Positions 18,521 to 26,483 of a stretch of 64,000 nucleotides of DNA are shown piece by piece; within the stretch, counting starts at the first letter, position 1, and each line of letters opens with the position of its first letter. The notes beneath the pieces are model-generated. The model was not told the origin of the DNA. It was given only the letters and a program-made list of their open reading frames with translations, and searched no databases. Source of the DNA: Novosphingobium aureum (GTDB taxonomy: Bacteria > Pseudomonadota > Alphaproteobacteria > Sphingomonadales > Sphingomonadaceae); the NCBI RefSeq assembly GCF_015865035.1, contig NZ_JADZGI010000001.1, forward strand, positions 1,550,001 through 1,614,000. Reading direction: 5' to 3'. Made by a program: the position numbers and the translations under genes.

Positions 18521-19954
18521 TCAGCGGAAAGGCGGCTCGTCGAAGGCGCGCAGCTTGCGGCTGTGCAGACGGTCGCCCTCGGCACGCAGCAGGTCGCAGG
18601 CGACGAGGCCGATCTTGAGGTGCCCGGCGATGGCTTCCTCGTAGAAGCGGTTGGCCTGCCCAGGAAGCTTGAGCTCGCCATGGAGCGGCTTGTCAGAGAC
18701 GCACAGCAGCGTTCCGTAGGGGACGCGGAAGCGGTAACCCTGCGCGCTGATGGTGGCGCTCTCCATCTCGATCGCGATCGCACGACTGAGGCTGAAGCGG
18801 CTGGCCGAGGCGGCGTAGCGAAGCTCCCAGTTGCGATCGTCGGTGGTGACCACGGTACCCGTGCGCATGCGCTTCTTGAGATTGGCGCCGCTGTCGCCGC
18901 TGACGATTTCGGCTGCGCCCGCCAGCGCCTGCTGGACCTCGGCGATGGCCGGGAGCGGGATTTCGGGCGGCAGCACCGGGTCGAGCACGTGATCATCGCG
19001 AAGGTAGGCGTGGGCGAGCACGAAGTCACCGATGCGCTGGGTCTCGCGCAGGCCGCCGCAGTGACCGATCATCAGCCATGCTTCGGGGCGCAGCACCGCG
19101 AGGTGGTCGGTGATCGTCTTGGCGTTCGAGGGGCCCACACCGATGTTGACGAGGGTGATGCCCGAGCGATCCTCGCGCACGAGGTGGTAGGCGGGCATCT
19201 GGTGGCGCCGCCATGCCGTGTCTGAGAGGCGTCCGCGTGCATTCTCGGTCGCCTCGTCGAGGTACAGCCCGCCCGCACCAGCGAGCGCGACATAGCCGTC
19301 CTTGCCGATCTGCTGACCTGCCCAGTCAACGAATTCATCGACATAGCGGTGATAGTTCGTGAAAAGGATGAACTTCTGGCAGTGGTCCGGGCTGGTGCCG
19401 GTGTAGTGGGCAAGGCGCGCGAGACTGAAGTCGGTGCGCAGCCCGTCGAACAGCGCGAGCGGCTTGGGGAGTTCTTCCGTGCCCCAGGCGATGCCGTCGG
19501 CGATCTCGTCGCCGATCATCGCGAGGTCGGTGCTGGGGAAGTGGAACGCCAGTTCCTGCGGGGTGGCATTGCCCACTGGCATCCCGTCGAGAACGTAGGG
19601 GAACGGGATCTCCTGGTCGGAGGGTTCGACCGCGATGTCGATCTCGTACTCGAAGTCGAGCAGGGCGAGCTGTTCGCGCAGGTAATCGGCGAAAAGGTGC
19701 GGGCGCGTGATCGTGGTCTCGTAGACGCCCGTATCGACGAGCCGACCGAAGGCGCGGCCATAGACCGCCTCGCGCTCGCGACCGGAATAAGTGACGGTGA
19801 GCTTGGGGTAAGTCCAGCAGCGCTCGGAGCGGCGTTCGGGCGGGGGAAGCGTGCCGTTCTCGACATAGGCGGCGATGTCGGCCTTGAGGCAGGTGACGGC
19901 GGCTTCGTAGACGCGGACCAGTTCCGCGTGGATGTGATCTATCTTTGTGTCCAT
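18521..19954 (-). CDS. amn: AMP nucleosidase
   Basis: 477 residues, matching the family length. It has the N-terminal AMP-nucleosidase domain (WTYPKLTVTYSG, VLDGMPVGNATPQEL) and the C-terminal nucleoside phosphorylase-like domain (TLVNIGVGPSNAKTITDHLAVLRPEAWLMIGHCGGLR, then the ME-containing AIEMESATISAQGYRFRVPYGTLLCVSDKPLHG). It hydrolyses AMP to adenine and ribose 5-phosphate and helps set adenylate pools. It lies downstream of the rplI operon in the same direction but behind that operon's terminator, so it is probably transcribed independently. Confidence 0.95.
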   Translation of the reverse strand: MDTKIDHIHAELVRVYEAAVTCLKADIAAYVENGTLPPPERRSERCWTYPKLTVTYSGREREAVYGRAFGRLVDTGVYETTITRPHLFADYLREQLALLDFEYEIDIAVEPSDQEIPFPYVLDGMPVGNATPQELAFHFPSTDLAMIGDEIADGIAWGTEELPKPLALFDGLRTDFSLARLAHYTGTSPDHCQKFILFTNYHRYVDEFVDWAGQQIGKDGYVALAGAGGLYLDEATENARGRLSDTAWRRHQMPAYHLVREDRSGITLVNIGVGPSNAKTITDHLAVLRPEAWLMIGHCGGLRETQRIGDFVLAHAYLRDDHVLDPVLPPEIPLPAIAEVQQALAGAAEIVSGDSGANLKKRMRTGTVVTTDDRNWELRYAASASRFSLSRAIAIEMESATISAQGYRFRVPYGTLLCVSDKPLHGELKLPGQANRFYEEAIAGHLKIGLVACDLLRAEGDRLHSRKLRAFDEPPFR

Positions 19955-20060
19955 CGCCTGTAGTTACGCAATCTGTGTTGCAGTGCAAGGGCATGGCCTG
20001 CAAATCGCGTGGCGTGCCGGATGGCTCCGGACCGGCGGCGCACGAGCCCCAAAGCAAGAC

Positions 20061-20087
20061 GCCCCCGCTTCGCAAGGAAGCGGGGGC
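20061..20087 (-). terminator. Terminator of the rpsF-rpsR-rplI operon
   Basis: GCCCCCGCTTC (20061-20071) and GAAGCGGGGGC (20077-20087) form a perfect 11-bp stem with a five-base loop, 39 bp past the rplI stop. On the minus strand it is followed by GTCTTGCTTT. Confidence 0.85.
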
Positions 20088-20125
20088 GCTTGTCTGGTGC
20101 GTTCCCGGGAGCGGGAAGGGCGGGC

Positions 20126-20734
20126 TCAGGCCTGCTCTTCGCTGTCCTCGGCACCGGTCTCGTCAGCTTCCTCGGTCGCGATCTCGCCGGGCTCGGCGTT
20201 GGGATCGTAGGCCTCGGTGAAACCGGTGGTGTCCTGCTCGAACATGGCTTCCATGACGTCGACGCCCTGCGCCTGCAGTTCGGCCTCGTCGGGCGAACGT
20301 GCGACGTTGACGGTGACGGTCACGGCAACCTCGGGGTGCAGCGAGACGCGAACCTCGAAGACGCCGAGCGTCTTGATCGGGTGCTCGAGCACGATCATCT
20401 GCTTGGTGACATCGGCGCCGTCGGCGTTGAGGGCCTCGGCGATGTCACGCACGGTGACCGAACCGTAGAGCTGGCCCGAGTTCGACGAAGCGCGGATCAG
20501 GACGACCTGCTTGCCTTCGACGTTGCTCGAGTGGCTCTCGGCGGCCGAACGCTTCTCGGCGTTGTCCGCCTCGATCTTGGCGCGGTTCGCCTCGAAGACC
20601 TTCTTGTTGGCTTCGTTGGCGCGCAGGGCCTTCTTGTTCGGAAGCAGGTAGTTACGTGCGAAACCGTCCTTGACGGAGACGACGTCGCCGATGTTGCCGA
20701 GCTTCTCGACGCGTTCCAGGAGGATGATATCCAT
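20126..20734 (-). CDS. rplI: 50S ribosomal protein L9
   Basis: 202 residues. The N-terminal L9 signature is intact (MDIILLERVEKLGNIGDVVSVKDGFARNYLLPNKKAL), followed by the connecting helix and C-terminal rRNA-binding domain. The C-terminal about 40 residues form an acidic extension (Glu/Asp/Ala-rich) beyond the roughly 150-residue E. coli protein, a feature common in Alphaproteobacteria. It is the last gene of the rpsF-rpsR-rplI operon, 16 bp after rpsR. Confidence 0.97.
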   Translation of the reverse strand: MDIILLERVEKLGNIGDVVSVKDGFARNYLLPNKKALRANEANKKVFEANRAKIEADNAEKRSAAESHSSNVEGKQVVLIRASSNSGQLYGSVTVRDIAEALNADGADVTKQMIVLEHPIKTLGVFEVRVSLHPEVAVTVTVNVARSPDEAELQAQGVDVMEAMFEQDTTGFTEAYDPNAEPGEIATEEADETGAEDSEEQA

Positions 20735-20750
20735 GGTGGTCTAGCCTCCC

Positions 20751-20975
20751 TTACTTGACGATGAAGGGCAGCAGGCCGATGTGCCGGGCGCGCTTGATGG
20801 CCTGGCTCAGCTCACGCTGCTTCTTGGCGGAAACCGCGGTGATGCGGCTCGGGACGATCTTGCCACGCTCGGACATGAAGCCCTGCAGCAGACGCACGTC
20901 CTTGTAGTCGATCTTGGGCGCGTTCTTGCCCGAGAACGGGCAGGACTTGCGGCGGCGGAAGAATGCGCGTGCCAT
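20751..20975 (-). CDS. rpsR: 30S ribosomal protein S18
   Basis: 74 residues, standard length, with CPFSGKNAPKIDYKDVRLLQGFMSERGKIVPSRITAVS and KRARHIGLLPF. It pairs with S6 on the platform of the small subunit. Only 3 bp separate it from rpsF, and no ssb gene lies between them. Confidence 0.97.
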   Translation of the reverse strand: MARAFFRRRKSCPFSGKNAPKIDYKDVRLLQGFMSERGKIVPSRITAVSAKKQRELSQAIKRARHIGLLPFIVK

Positions 20976-20978
20976 GGA

Positions 20979-21341
20979 TCAGTTCCCCTCGCGTTCGCGG
21001 CGGCGACGGTTGTCGCGGTCGTTCTTGCGCATCATGACCGAAGGACCGGCTTCGTGCTCTTCGACCTTGATGGTGACGTAGCGGATGACGTCTTCGTTGA
21101 TCTGCGTCTGGCGCTCGAGCTCGGCGACGGTGTCACCGGGGCACTCGATGTTCAGCATCACGAAGTGAGCCTTGCGGTTACGCTTGATCTTGTAGGCGAG
21201 ATTTTTGAGGCCCCAGGTCTCGGTCTTGAGGACCTTGCCTTCGTTGCTCTCGACGATCTCGGTGGCGGCGGCGGCCAGCGCATCAACCTGCGACTGGCTC
21301 AGATCCTGGCGCGCCAGGAACACGTGCTCGTAAAGCGGCAC
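20979..21341 (-). CDS. rpsF: 30S ribosomal protein S6
   Basis: 120 residues beginning PLYEHVFLARQDLSQSQVDAL and containing ETWGLKNLAYKIKRNRKAHF, the S6 signature. The start codon is GTG at 21341, with AAAGGAAG seven bases upstream. The C terminus is an Arg/Asp-rich tail. First gene of the operon; a leader of about 100 nt precedes it. Confidence 0.96.
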   Translation of the reverse strand: MPLYEHVFLARQDLSQSQVDALAAAATEIVESNEGKVLKTETWGLKNLAYKIKRNRKAHFVMLNIECPGDTVAELERQTQINEDVIRYVTIKVEEHEAGPSVMMRKNDRDNRRRREREGN

Positions 21342-21452
21342 TGCAGCTTCCTTTATCTGTCTAACCGATCGCTGGCTTGCCGCACCATTGCGGGGCCCCT
21401 CCGGCTTTCTTCGTTTTTCCGCGAATCCCCGAGGGAACGGGCGGAAGGCGCG

Positions 21453-21480
21453 CCATTAGCCTATTACGGGGCAAATGCAA
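21453..21480 (-). promoter_or_regulatory. Candidate promoter of rpsF-rpsR-rplI
   Basis: On the minus strand TTGCAT (21480-21475) is followed after 16 bp by TAATGG (21458-21453). Transcription from here would give a leader of about 100 nt before the rpsF GTG. Confidence 0.35.
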
Positions 21481-21540
21481 GCACCATGACCGGTCAGCGG
21501 GAGGCTCTCCCGGCGCGAGGGCGGCCACGTGGCGGACGCA

Positions 21541-21558
21541 AGTTGACACAGTTGACAC
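21541..21558. repeat. Tandem 9-bp repeat AGTTGACAC x2
   Basis: Two perfect adjacent copies, each containing TTGACA. No matching -10 is found 16-18 bp downstream of either copy. Confidence 0.6.
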
Positions 21559-21814
21559 GGTCCAGGGAAGAAACTCCGGCGCCCGGGCACTGCCCTTTCA
21601 GGACCGGACTGGAGCAGGAACGAGTGGGCGTGTCATGGCGTGACCATAGCCGAAGTCGGGCCTGTAGGAAATTGCTGGGATTTCACGCGTGACCTGCCCA
21701 TCGGTCAGTCGGCGGCTCAAGAGACGCCTCCTATCAATCCTCGACGCAGCGAAGATCCGGAATTCGGCGTCGCCCCCAGATTTGGAGTGAAGGTAAGATA
21801 AACGGGAAGCCCGC

Positions 21815-24172
21815 TCATTCGATGTGCTGGGCGGCGGCCAGGTAGCGCTCCTGCAGTTCCTCTTCCTCGCTCATCGAGAGGTTCTTGGGCGCCAGCTTGA
21901 TGTCGATCCGGTCGATTTTCCCGCCGGTGAACGAGAACGGCGGCTTGTAGGTATCGGCCACTGGCGATCCGCTGTCGCCACCCACCCCGAAGGTGTCGAT
22001 ACCGAAGCGGCCAGGCACGGTCGCCTCGATACGTTCTCGCGCGACTTCCTTGCCATCGATCATCAAAACGACCTCGCCGCCCTTGCCGAGACCGCCGCCG
22101 TCGTAGGCGAAAGCCATCTCGACCACGGACTTGCCATCGGGCAACGGCGCGTTCGCAGCGATGTCGTAGCGCTGCTTCTCGAAGTAGTTGTAGTGATAGG
22201 TCAGCTTTCCGTCCTTGACGTAGAGCGAGTAGCCCGCCGACTTTCCGCCCGCTGCAACGATCACGCCTTCGGCCTTGCCGCTCGTGTTGTCGAGCGACAC
22301 CTTGATCGAGTGCGAGCGATTTTTCGTATTCGGCGCCGCCGTCTCGGGGAGACGATAGCAGCCTTCGTAAAAGGTGAAGTCGGTGCGGTCGGGATCGGCA
22401 CCGCCCGGAGCGGGCTTGGGCTCGGAAAGGCGGCCAGAACCGCGATCGTCGAGGGGATAGACCCCGTATTTTTCGGCTTCCTCGTCAAAGATCGCCTTCA
22501 TCTCGGCCAACTTGTCGGGGTGCGCTGCCGCGAGGTCATTGGCCTCGGAAAAGTCCGCGTCGATGTTGTAGAGTTCCCACTTGTCCTTGTCCCAATTGCC
22601 CGGCGCATAGTCTTGCCGCCACGGGAAGGTGTGCTGGGCGCAGGCGATCCAGCCCTTGTCGTAGATCGCGCGGTTGGAAAAAACCTCGAAATACTGGCGC
22701 TCGCGCACGGCGTGGGCATCCGCCGAACCGAATGTCGAGGTGATCGACACGCCGTCCATCGCCTTCTGCTCGACGCCGTTGACGTGCGTGGGGGCGGGAA
22801 TGCCCGCTGCCTCGAGGATGGTGGGCACGATGTCGATCAGGTGCGTGAACTGCGGACGGATGCCGCCGCGATCACTGATCTTCTGGGGCCACGAAACCAC
22901 CATCGGGTTGCGCGAGCCGCCGAAGTGGGACGCGACCTGCTTTACCCACTGGAACGGTGCATTGCCTGACCAGGCCCAGCCAAGCGGATAGTGCGGTTCG
23001 GTATCGGGGCCGCCAATGTCTTCATAGATTTCCGCGATCTCCTCGATCGATGTCGGGATGCCGTTGAAATTCATGACCTCGTTGGCGGTGCCCATTGCGC
23101 CGCCTTCCGAGGAAGCGCCGTTGTCGCCGACGATGTAGATGATGATCGTGTTGTCCGCGTCGGGAAGTTCCTTGACGGCGTCGATCAGGCGCCCGCACTC
23201 CGCATCGGCGTAGGACAGGTATCCGGCAAAGTTCTCCATGAACCGGGCGAATACCTTTTTCTCGTCCGCGGAGAGGCCGTCCCAGTCCTGTACCCAGTCC
23301 GGCTTGGGCGTCAGTTCGGTACCATCGGGGATGATGCCTTCAGCCAGCTGGCGGTTGTACGTTTCCTCGCGGACCTTCTCCCAGCCCTTGTCGAACTGGC
23401 CCTTGAACTTGTCGCGCCACGCCGCAGGAGCATGGTGCGGCGCGTGCGCGGCACCCGGCGCGAAATAGCACAGGAACGGTTTGTCGGGTGCGACCGCCTT
23501 GGAATAGCGGATCCAGTTGATCGCCCGGTCGGTCATGTCCTCCATGAAATGATAGCCATCCTCGGGCAGACGATCAGGCTCAACGGCGACGGTGTTCTCG
23601 AACAGAACCGGATAATACTGATGGGTCTCGCCGCATATGAAGCCGTAGAAATAGTCGAAGCCCATGCCCGTGGGCCAGCGGTCGAAGGGACCCGCGACGC
23701 TGCTTTCCCAATCGGGCGTATTGTGGTTCTTGCCGAACCAGCTCGTGGCGTAGCCGTTCTCCTTGAGAATCCGGCCGATCGTCGCGGTCGATTGCGGGAT
23801 CATGTTGTTATAGCTGGGGAACCCGGTGGCCCATTCGGAAAGGAAGCCCGTGCCGCAATTGTGGTGATTGCGCCCGGTGATGAGTGCTGCCCGGCTGGGG
23901 CCGCAGATCGCCGTCGTGTGGAAGCGGGTGTAGCGCAGACCCTCGGCGGCCAGCTTGTCGAGCGCGTGGGTCGGAACGGGGCCGCCGAATGTACTGGCCT
24001 GTCCAAAGCCGACATCGTCCAGAATGATCAGCACGACATTTGGCGCGCCTGCGGGGGGCTTTGGAAGCTCGGGCCAGGCGCTTTCGGATTCCTTGTAGGT
24101 CTTGCCAATCTTGCCCGTGAACGCGGGCTCGGGGAGGGGCAATTTGCTACGGTCTGCAACGATCCTGGGCAC
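21815..24172 (-). CDS. Type I sulfatase (arylsulfatase family)
   Basis: 785 residues from a GTG at 24172, preceded by GGAGG seven bases upstream; an in-frame TTG at 24208 would add 12 residues. The sulfatase motif CGPSRAALITGR is at residues 90-101: Cys90 is the residue converted to formylglycine, and Ser/Arg complete the C-x-P-S-R signature. LDDVG (51-55) supplies metal-binding aspartates, and the later DNGASSEGG provides the second metal site. The C-terminal 230 residues form an added beta-rich domain seen in large arylsulfatases such as those assigned to PF00884 proteins of about 780 residues. There is no obvious signal peptide, so it may be cytosolic; a formylglycine-generating enzyme is not encoded in the window. 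Confidence 0.92.
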   Translation of the reverse strand: MPRIVADRSKLPLPEPAFTGKIGKTYKESESAWPELPKPPAGAPNVVLIILDDVGFGQASTFGGPVPTHALDKLAAEGLRYTRFHTTAICGPSRAALITGRNHHNCGTGFLSEWATGFPSYNNMIPQSTATIGRILKENGYATSWFGKNHNTPDWESSVAGPFDRWPTGMGFDYFYGFICGETHQYYPVLFENTVAVEPDRLPEDGYHFMEDMTDRAINWIRYSKAVAPDKPFLCYFAPGAAHAPHHAPAAWRDKFKGQFDKGWEKVREETYNRQLAEGIIPDGTELTPKPDWVQDWDGLSADEKKVFARFMENFAGYLSYADAECGRLIDAVKELPDADNTIIIYIVGDNGASSEGGAMGTANEVMNFNGIPTSIEEIAEIYEDIGGPDTEPHYPLGWAWSGNAPFQWVKQVASHFGGSRNPMVVSWPQKISDRGGIRPQFTHLIDIVPTILEAAGIPAPTHVNGVEQKAMDGVSITSTFGSADAHAVRERQYFEVFSNRAIYDKGWIACAQHTFPWRQDYAPGNWDKDKWELYNIDADFSEANDLAAAHPDKLAEMKAIFDEEAEKYGVYPLDDRGSGRLSEPKPAPGGADPDRTDFTFYEGCYRLPETAAPNTKNRSHSIKVSLDNTSGKAEGVIVAAGGKSAGYSLYVKDGKLTYHYNYFEKQRYDIAANAPLPDGKSVVEMAFAYDGGGLGKGGEVVLMIDGKEVARERIEATVPGRFGIDTFGVGGDSGSPVADTYKPPFSFTGGKIDRIDIKLAPKNLSMSEEEELQERYLAAAQHIE

Positions 24173-24562
24173 TGCGGGGCCTCCATCATGCTCTCGGCCG
24201 GAGGACAATCCGGCGCGATCTGGGACGGCACTTGGATAGCTTGGCGCGGTGGATCAGGGCATCGGGGGTTACCCGGAGGATGGGGGTGAAGAAGCCTTGT
24301 TGCTCCGCACCAAACTGACGGTCAGGCAAGCAAGACGTTCAGGACAGACTTGCCGTATCCACCAATAGCCAGTGGACTTGCGGGAAACCGGAGTGTCAGC
24401 CTCCAGCACCGTCAATTCCGGCGTCGAACGGCTAACCTGGGCGGACCCTCCCGGTTGCCAATCACCCCCGAGCGGTCGGACACGGCCTTGTCGGTCGCAG
24501 CGCACTTGCTCCGCATCCCCGACCCGTTTCGCCACGACGAGCCGGGGGTGCTGCCCACGATT
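24173..24562. other. Intergenic region, nothing recognised
   Basis: About 390 bp between the sulfatase start and the end of the sorbosone-dehydrogenase-like gene, both on the minus strand. It must hold the sulfatase promoter and possibly a terminator, but I see no clear hexamers, hairpin with T tract, small gene or repeat. Confidence 0.5.
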
Positions 24563-25942
24563 TTACGTGGCAGGTGTTTGCGTCGGGCCGACCGAAGGGG
24601 CACCCGTGAGCGCATTTTCGGGCACCGTCGCGCCTGCCGGACTGCGCGGTGTCGTCGCGTCGGGAACCACGCGCCAGACCGTGTTCGAGAGGTCGTCGCA
24701 CACGATGAGCGCGCCGCGCGGGTCGAGGGTCACGCCGACCGGGCGGCCACGGGTCTTGCCGTCGCTGCCGCGAAATCCGGTGACGACGTCGACCGGCTTG
24801 CCCGCGGGGCGTCCGTTGAGGAAGGGCACGAAGACAACCTTGTAGCCGACCGGATCGCTGCGGTTCCAGCTGCCGTGCTCGCCGACGAAGGCGCCCTGGG
24901 CGAAGCGCTGGCCCATGGCGGGGCTCGAGAAGGCGAGGCCAAGCGCGGCGACGTGCGCGCCCAGTGCATAGTCGGGGCGGATCGCGCTGGCGACCTTGGC
25001 CGGGTCCTGCGGGCGTACGCGCGGATCGACGTTCTGGCCCCAGTAGCTATAGGGCCAGCCGTAGAAGCCGCCATCGCGCACCGCGGTGAGATAGTCGGGC
25101 ACGAGGTTCGAGCCCAGTTCGTCGCGCTCGTTGGCGACGGTCCACAGCTGGTCTGAGCCGGGCAGGATGGCCATGGCGGTGGGATTGCGCACGCCGGTGG
25201 CATAGGGGCGGTGCATCCCGGTCTCGGCATCGACGCGCCAGATCTCGGCACGGTCGACCTCGACGTCGAGCCCGCGCTCGCCCACGTTGCTGTTCGAGCC
25301 GATACCGACGTAGAGGTAGCGCCCGTCGGGGCTGATCGTCAGCGCCTTGGTCCAGTGGTGATTGATGCGCGAGGGCAGCTTGGTCACGCTGACCGGCGCG
25401 CTCGAGGCCTTGGTCTGGCCGTCGCGGTAGTCGAAGCGCACCAGTTCGCCCTGGTTGGCGACGTAGATGTAGCCATTGGCATAGGCGAGACCGTAGGGCG
25501 CATCGAGGCCGTCGGCGAAGACGCCCTTGCCCTCGTAGACGCCGTCGCCGTCGGCATCGCGCAGCAAGGTCAGGCGGTTGCCGCCCTCGACCTTGGTCTT
25601 GCCCTTGGCCTTGATGTAGCCTGCGACGATGTCCTTGGGGTTGAGCTTGGGCGCGTGGCCGCCGCTGCCCTCTGCAACGAGGATATCGCCGTTGGGCAGG
25701 ACCAGCGACTGGCGCGGCACCTTGAGGCCGGTGGCGATGGGGCTGATCGAATAGCCCTCGGGCACGGTGGGGCGCGAATCGCCCCAGGCGGCGGGATCGG
25801 CGATCGTCATGTTGGGGAGCAACCCGCGATGCTGTTCGGGAAGCTGCGGGTTCTCGCCGTATTGCGGGGTGCCGGGCTCGCTCGAGCAGGCTGCGAGCGT
25901 GGCGGGCAAGGCGGCGGCGAGGAGGAGGTGCGCGAGTTTCAC
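24563..25942 (-). CDS. Sorbosone dehydrogenase-like lipoprotein (PQQ-type beta propeller)
   Basis: 459 residues from a GTG at 25942, with AAGGGAGA upstream. A lipoprotein signal peptide ends in the lipobox LAAC (Cys19), so the mature protein is periplasmic and lipid-anchored. The body is a six-bladed propeller of the glucose/sorbosone dehydrogenase type: LKVPRQSLVLPNGDILVAEG, INHHWTKALTISPDGRYLYVGIGSNSN, GVRNPTAMAILPGSDQLWTVANERDELG, FVGEHGSWNRSDPVGYKVV. Family members oxidise sugars or sugar aldehydes, some with PQQ. The start overlaps the stop of the DUF2231 gene by 4 bp (GTGA), a sign of translational coupling. No pqq genes are in the window. Confidence 0.87.
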   Translation of the reverse strand: MKLAHLLLAAALPATLAACSSEPGTPQYGENPQLPEQHRGLLPNMTIADPAAWGDSRPTVPEGYSISPIATGLKVPRQSLVLPNGDILVAEGSGGHAPKLNPKDIVAGYIKAKGKTKVEGGNRLTLLRDADGDGVYEGKGVFADGLDAPYGLAYANGYIYVANQGELVRFDYRDGQTKASSAPVSVTKLPSRINHHWTKALTISPDGRYLYVGIGSNSNVGERGLDVEVDRAEIWRVDAETGMHRPYATGVRNPTAMAILPGSDQLWTVANERDELGSNLVPDYLTAVRDGGFYGWPYSYWGQNVDPRVRPQDPAKVASAIRPDYALGAHVAALGLAFSSPAMGQRFAQGAFVGEHGSWNRSDPVGYKVVFVPFLNGRPAGKPVDVVTGFRGSDGKTRGRPVGVTLDPRGALIVCDDLSNTVWRVVPDATTPRSPAGATVPENALTGAPSVGPTQTPAT

Positions 25943-26361
25943 AGGGCGTCTCCCTTGCGGATCGAGGCAAAGCCGAACCAGGTGGCGACGAGGATCAGTG
26001 CAGAGCACACCACCGAGAGGATCAGCGCCATGGGCATCGCCGCCCAGGCGTCCTTGGCGTGGACGAATGCATTGATCACGCCGAGCACGAAGCATGCCGC
26101 CAGCACCAGCGTGTAGACCCATCCCTTGCCGAGGCCGCGCACAAGATCGAACAAGGCGAAGAGTAGCGCGAAACCGTTGAAGACCAGCGCGCCGATCAGC
26201 AGCCAGGCCGCGAAGTTGGTCCACTGGACTTCGTAGCTGGCGCCATAGGCCCAGTCGGCGAGCATGGTGCCCAGGAATAGCGGCATGGCGCCGCCGAGTA
26301 GAACGGCGTGCAGCGGGTGCAACGGCCGGCCCGGGGCGGGGTTCAGGCGGGAATGGGGCAT
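25939..26361 (-). CDS. DUF2231 family membrane protein
   Basis: 140 residues with four hydrophobic segments and an N-terminal RPLHPLHAVLLGGAMPLFLGTMLADWAY, the signature of DUF2231 proteins. It is an inner-membrane protein of unknown role, often found next to sorbosone dehydrogenase-like propellers and suspected to receive electrons or anchor them; that is inference from context. Its stop overlaps the downstream start by 4 bp. Confidence 0.85.
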   Translation of the reverse strand: MPHSRLNPAPGRPLHPLHAVLLGGAMPLFLGTMLADWAYGASYEVQWTNFAAWLLIGALVFNGFALLFALFDLVRGLGKGWVYTLVLAACFVLGVINAFVHAKDAWAAMPMALILSVVCSALILVATWFGFASIRKGDAL

Positions 26362-26483
26362 CGGGTCTGGTCCCTTGGCAGGAGCGGGAAGGCTTTGCCA
26401 AGGAATGCAGGCCGATGCGGCTTTGTTCCTGAAGTGGGACGGCGGGGGCAGGGCGCTGCGGTGAGCCCCAGCGACCGCCCGGA

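Larger units (their letters stand above)
21342..21814. other. Intergenic region upstream of rpsF, downstream of the sulfatase
   Basis: About 470 bp without a supportable gene. The rpsF-proximal part holds a small hairpin (CCGC 21380-21383 / GCGG 21390-21393) in the likely leader and a candidate promoter at 21453-21480. At 21541-21558 the 9-mer AGTTGACAC occurs twice in direct tandem. Nothing else is recognisable in the rest. Confidence 0.6.

Noticed and set aside
21377..21643. 88-codon plus-strand frame upstream of rpsF
   Set aside because: No ribosome binding site, atypical composition, and it covers the rpsF leader and promoter region.
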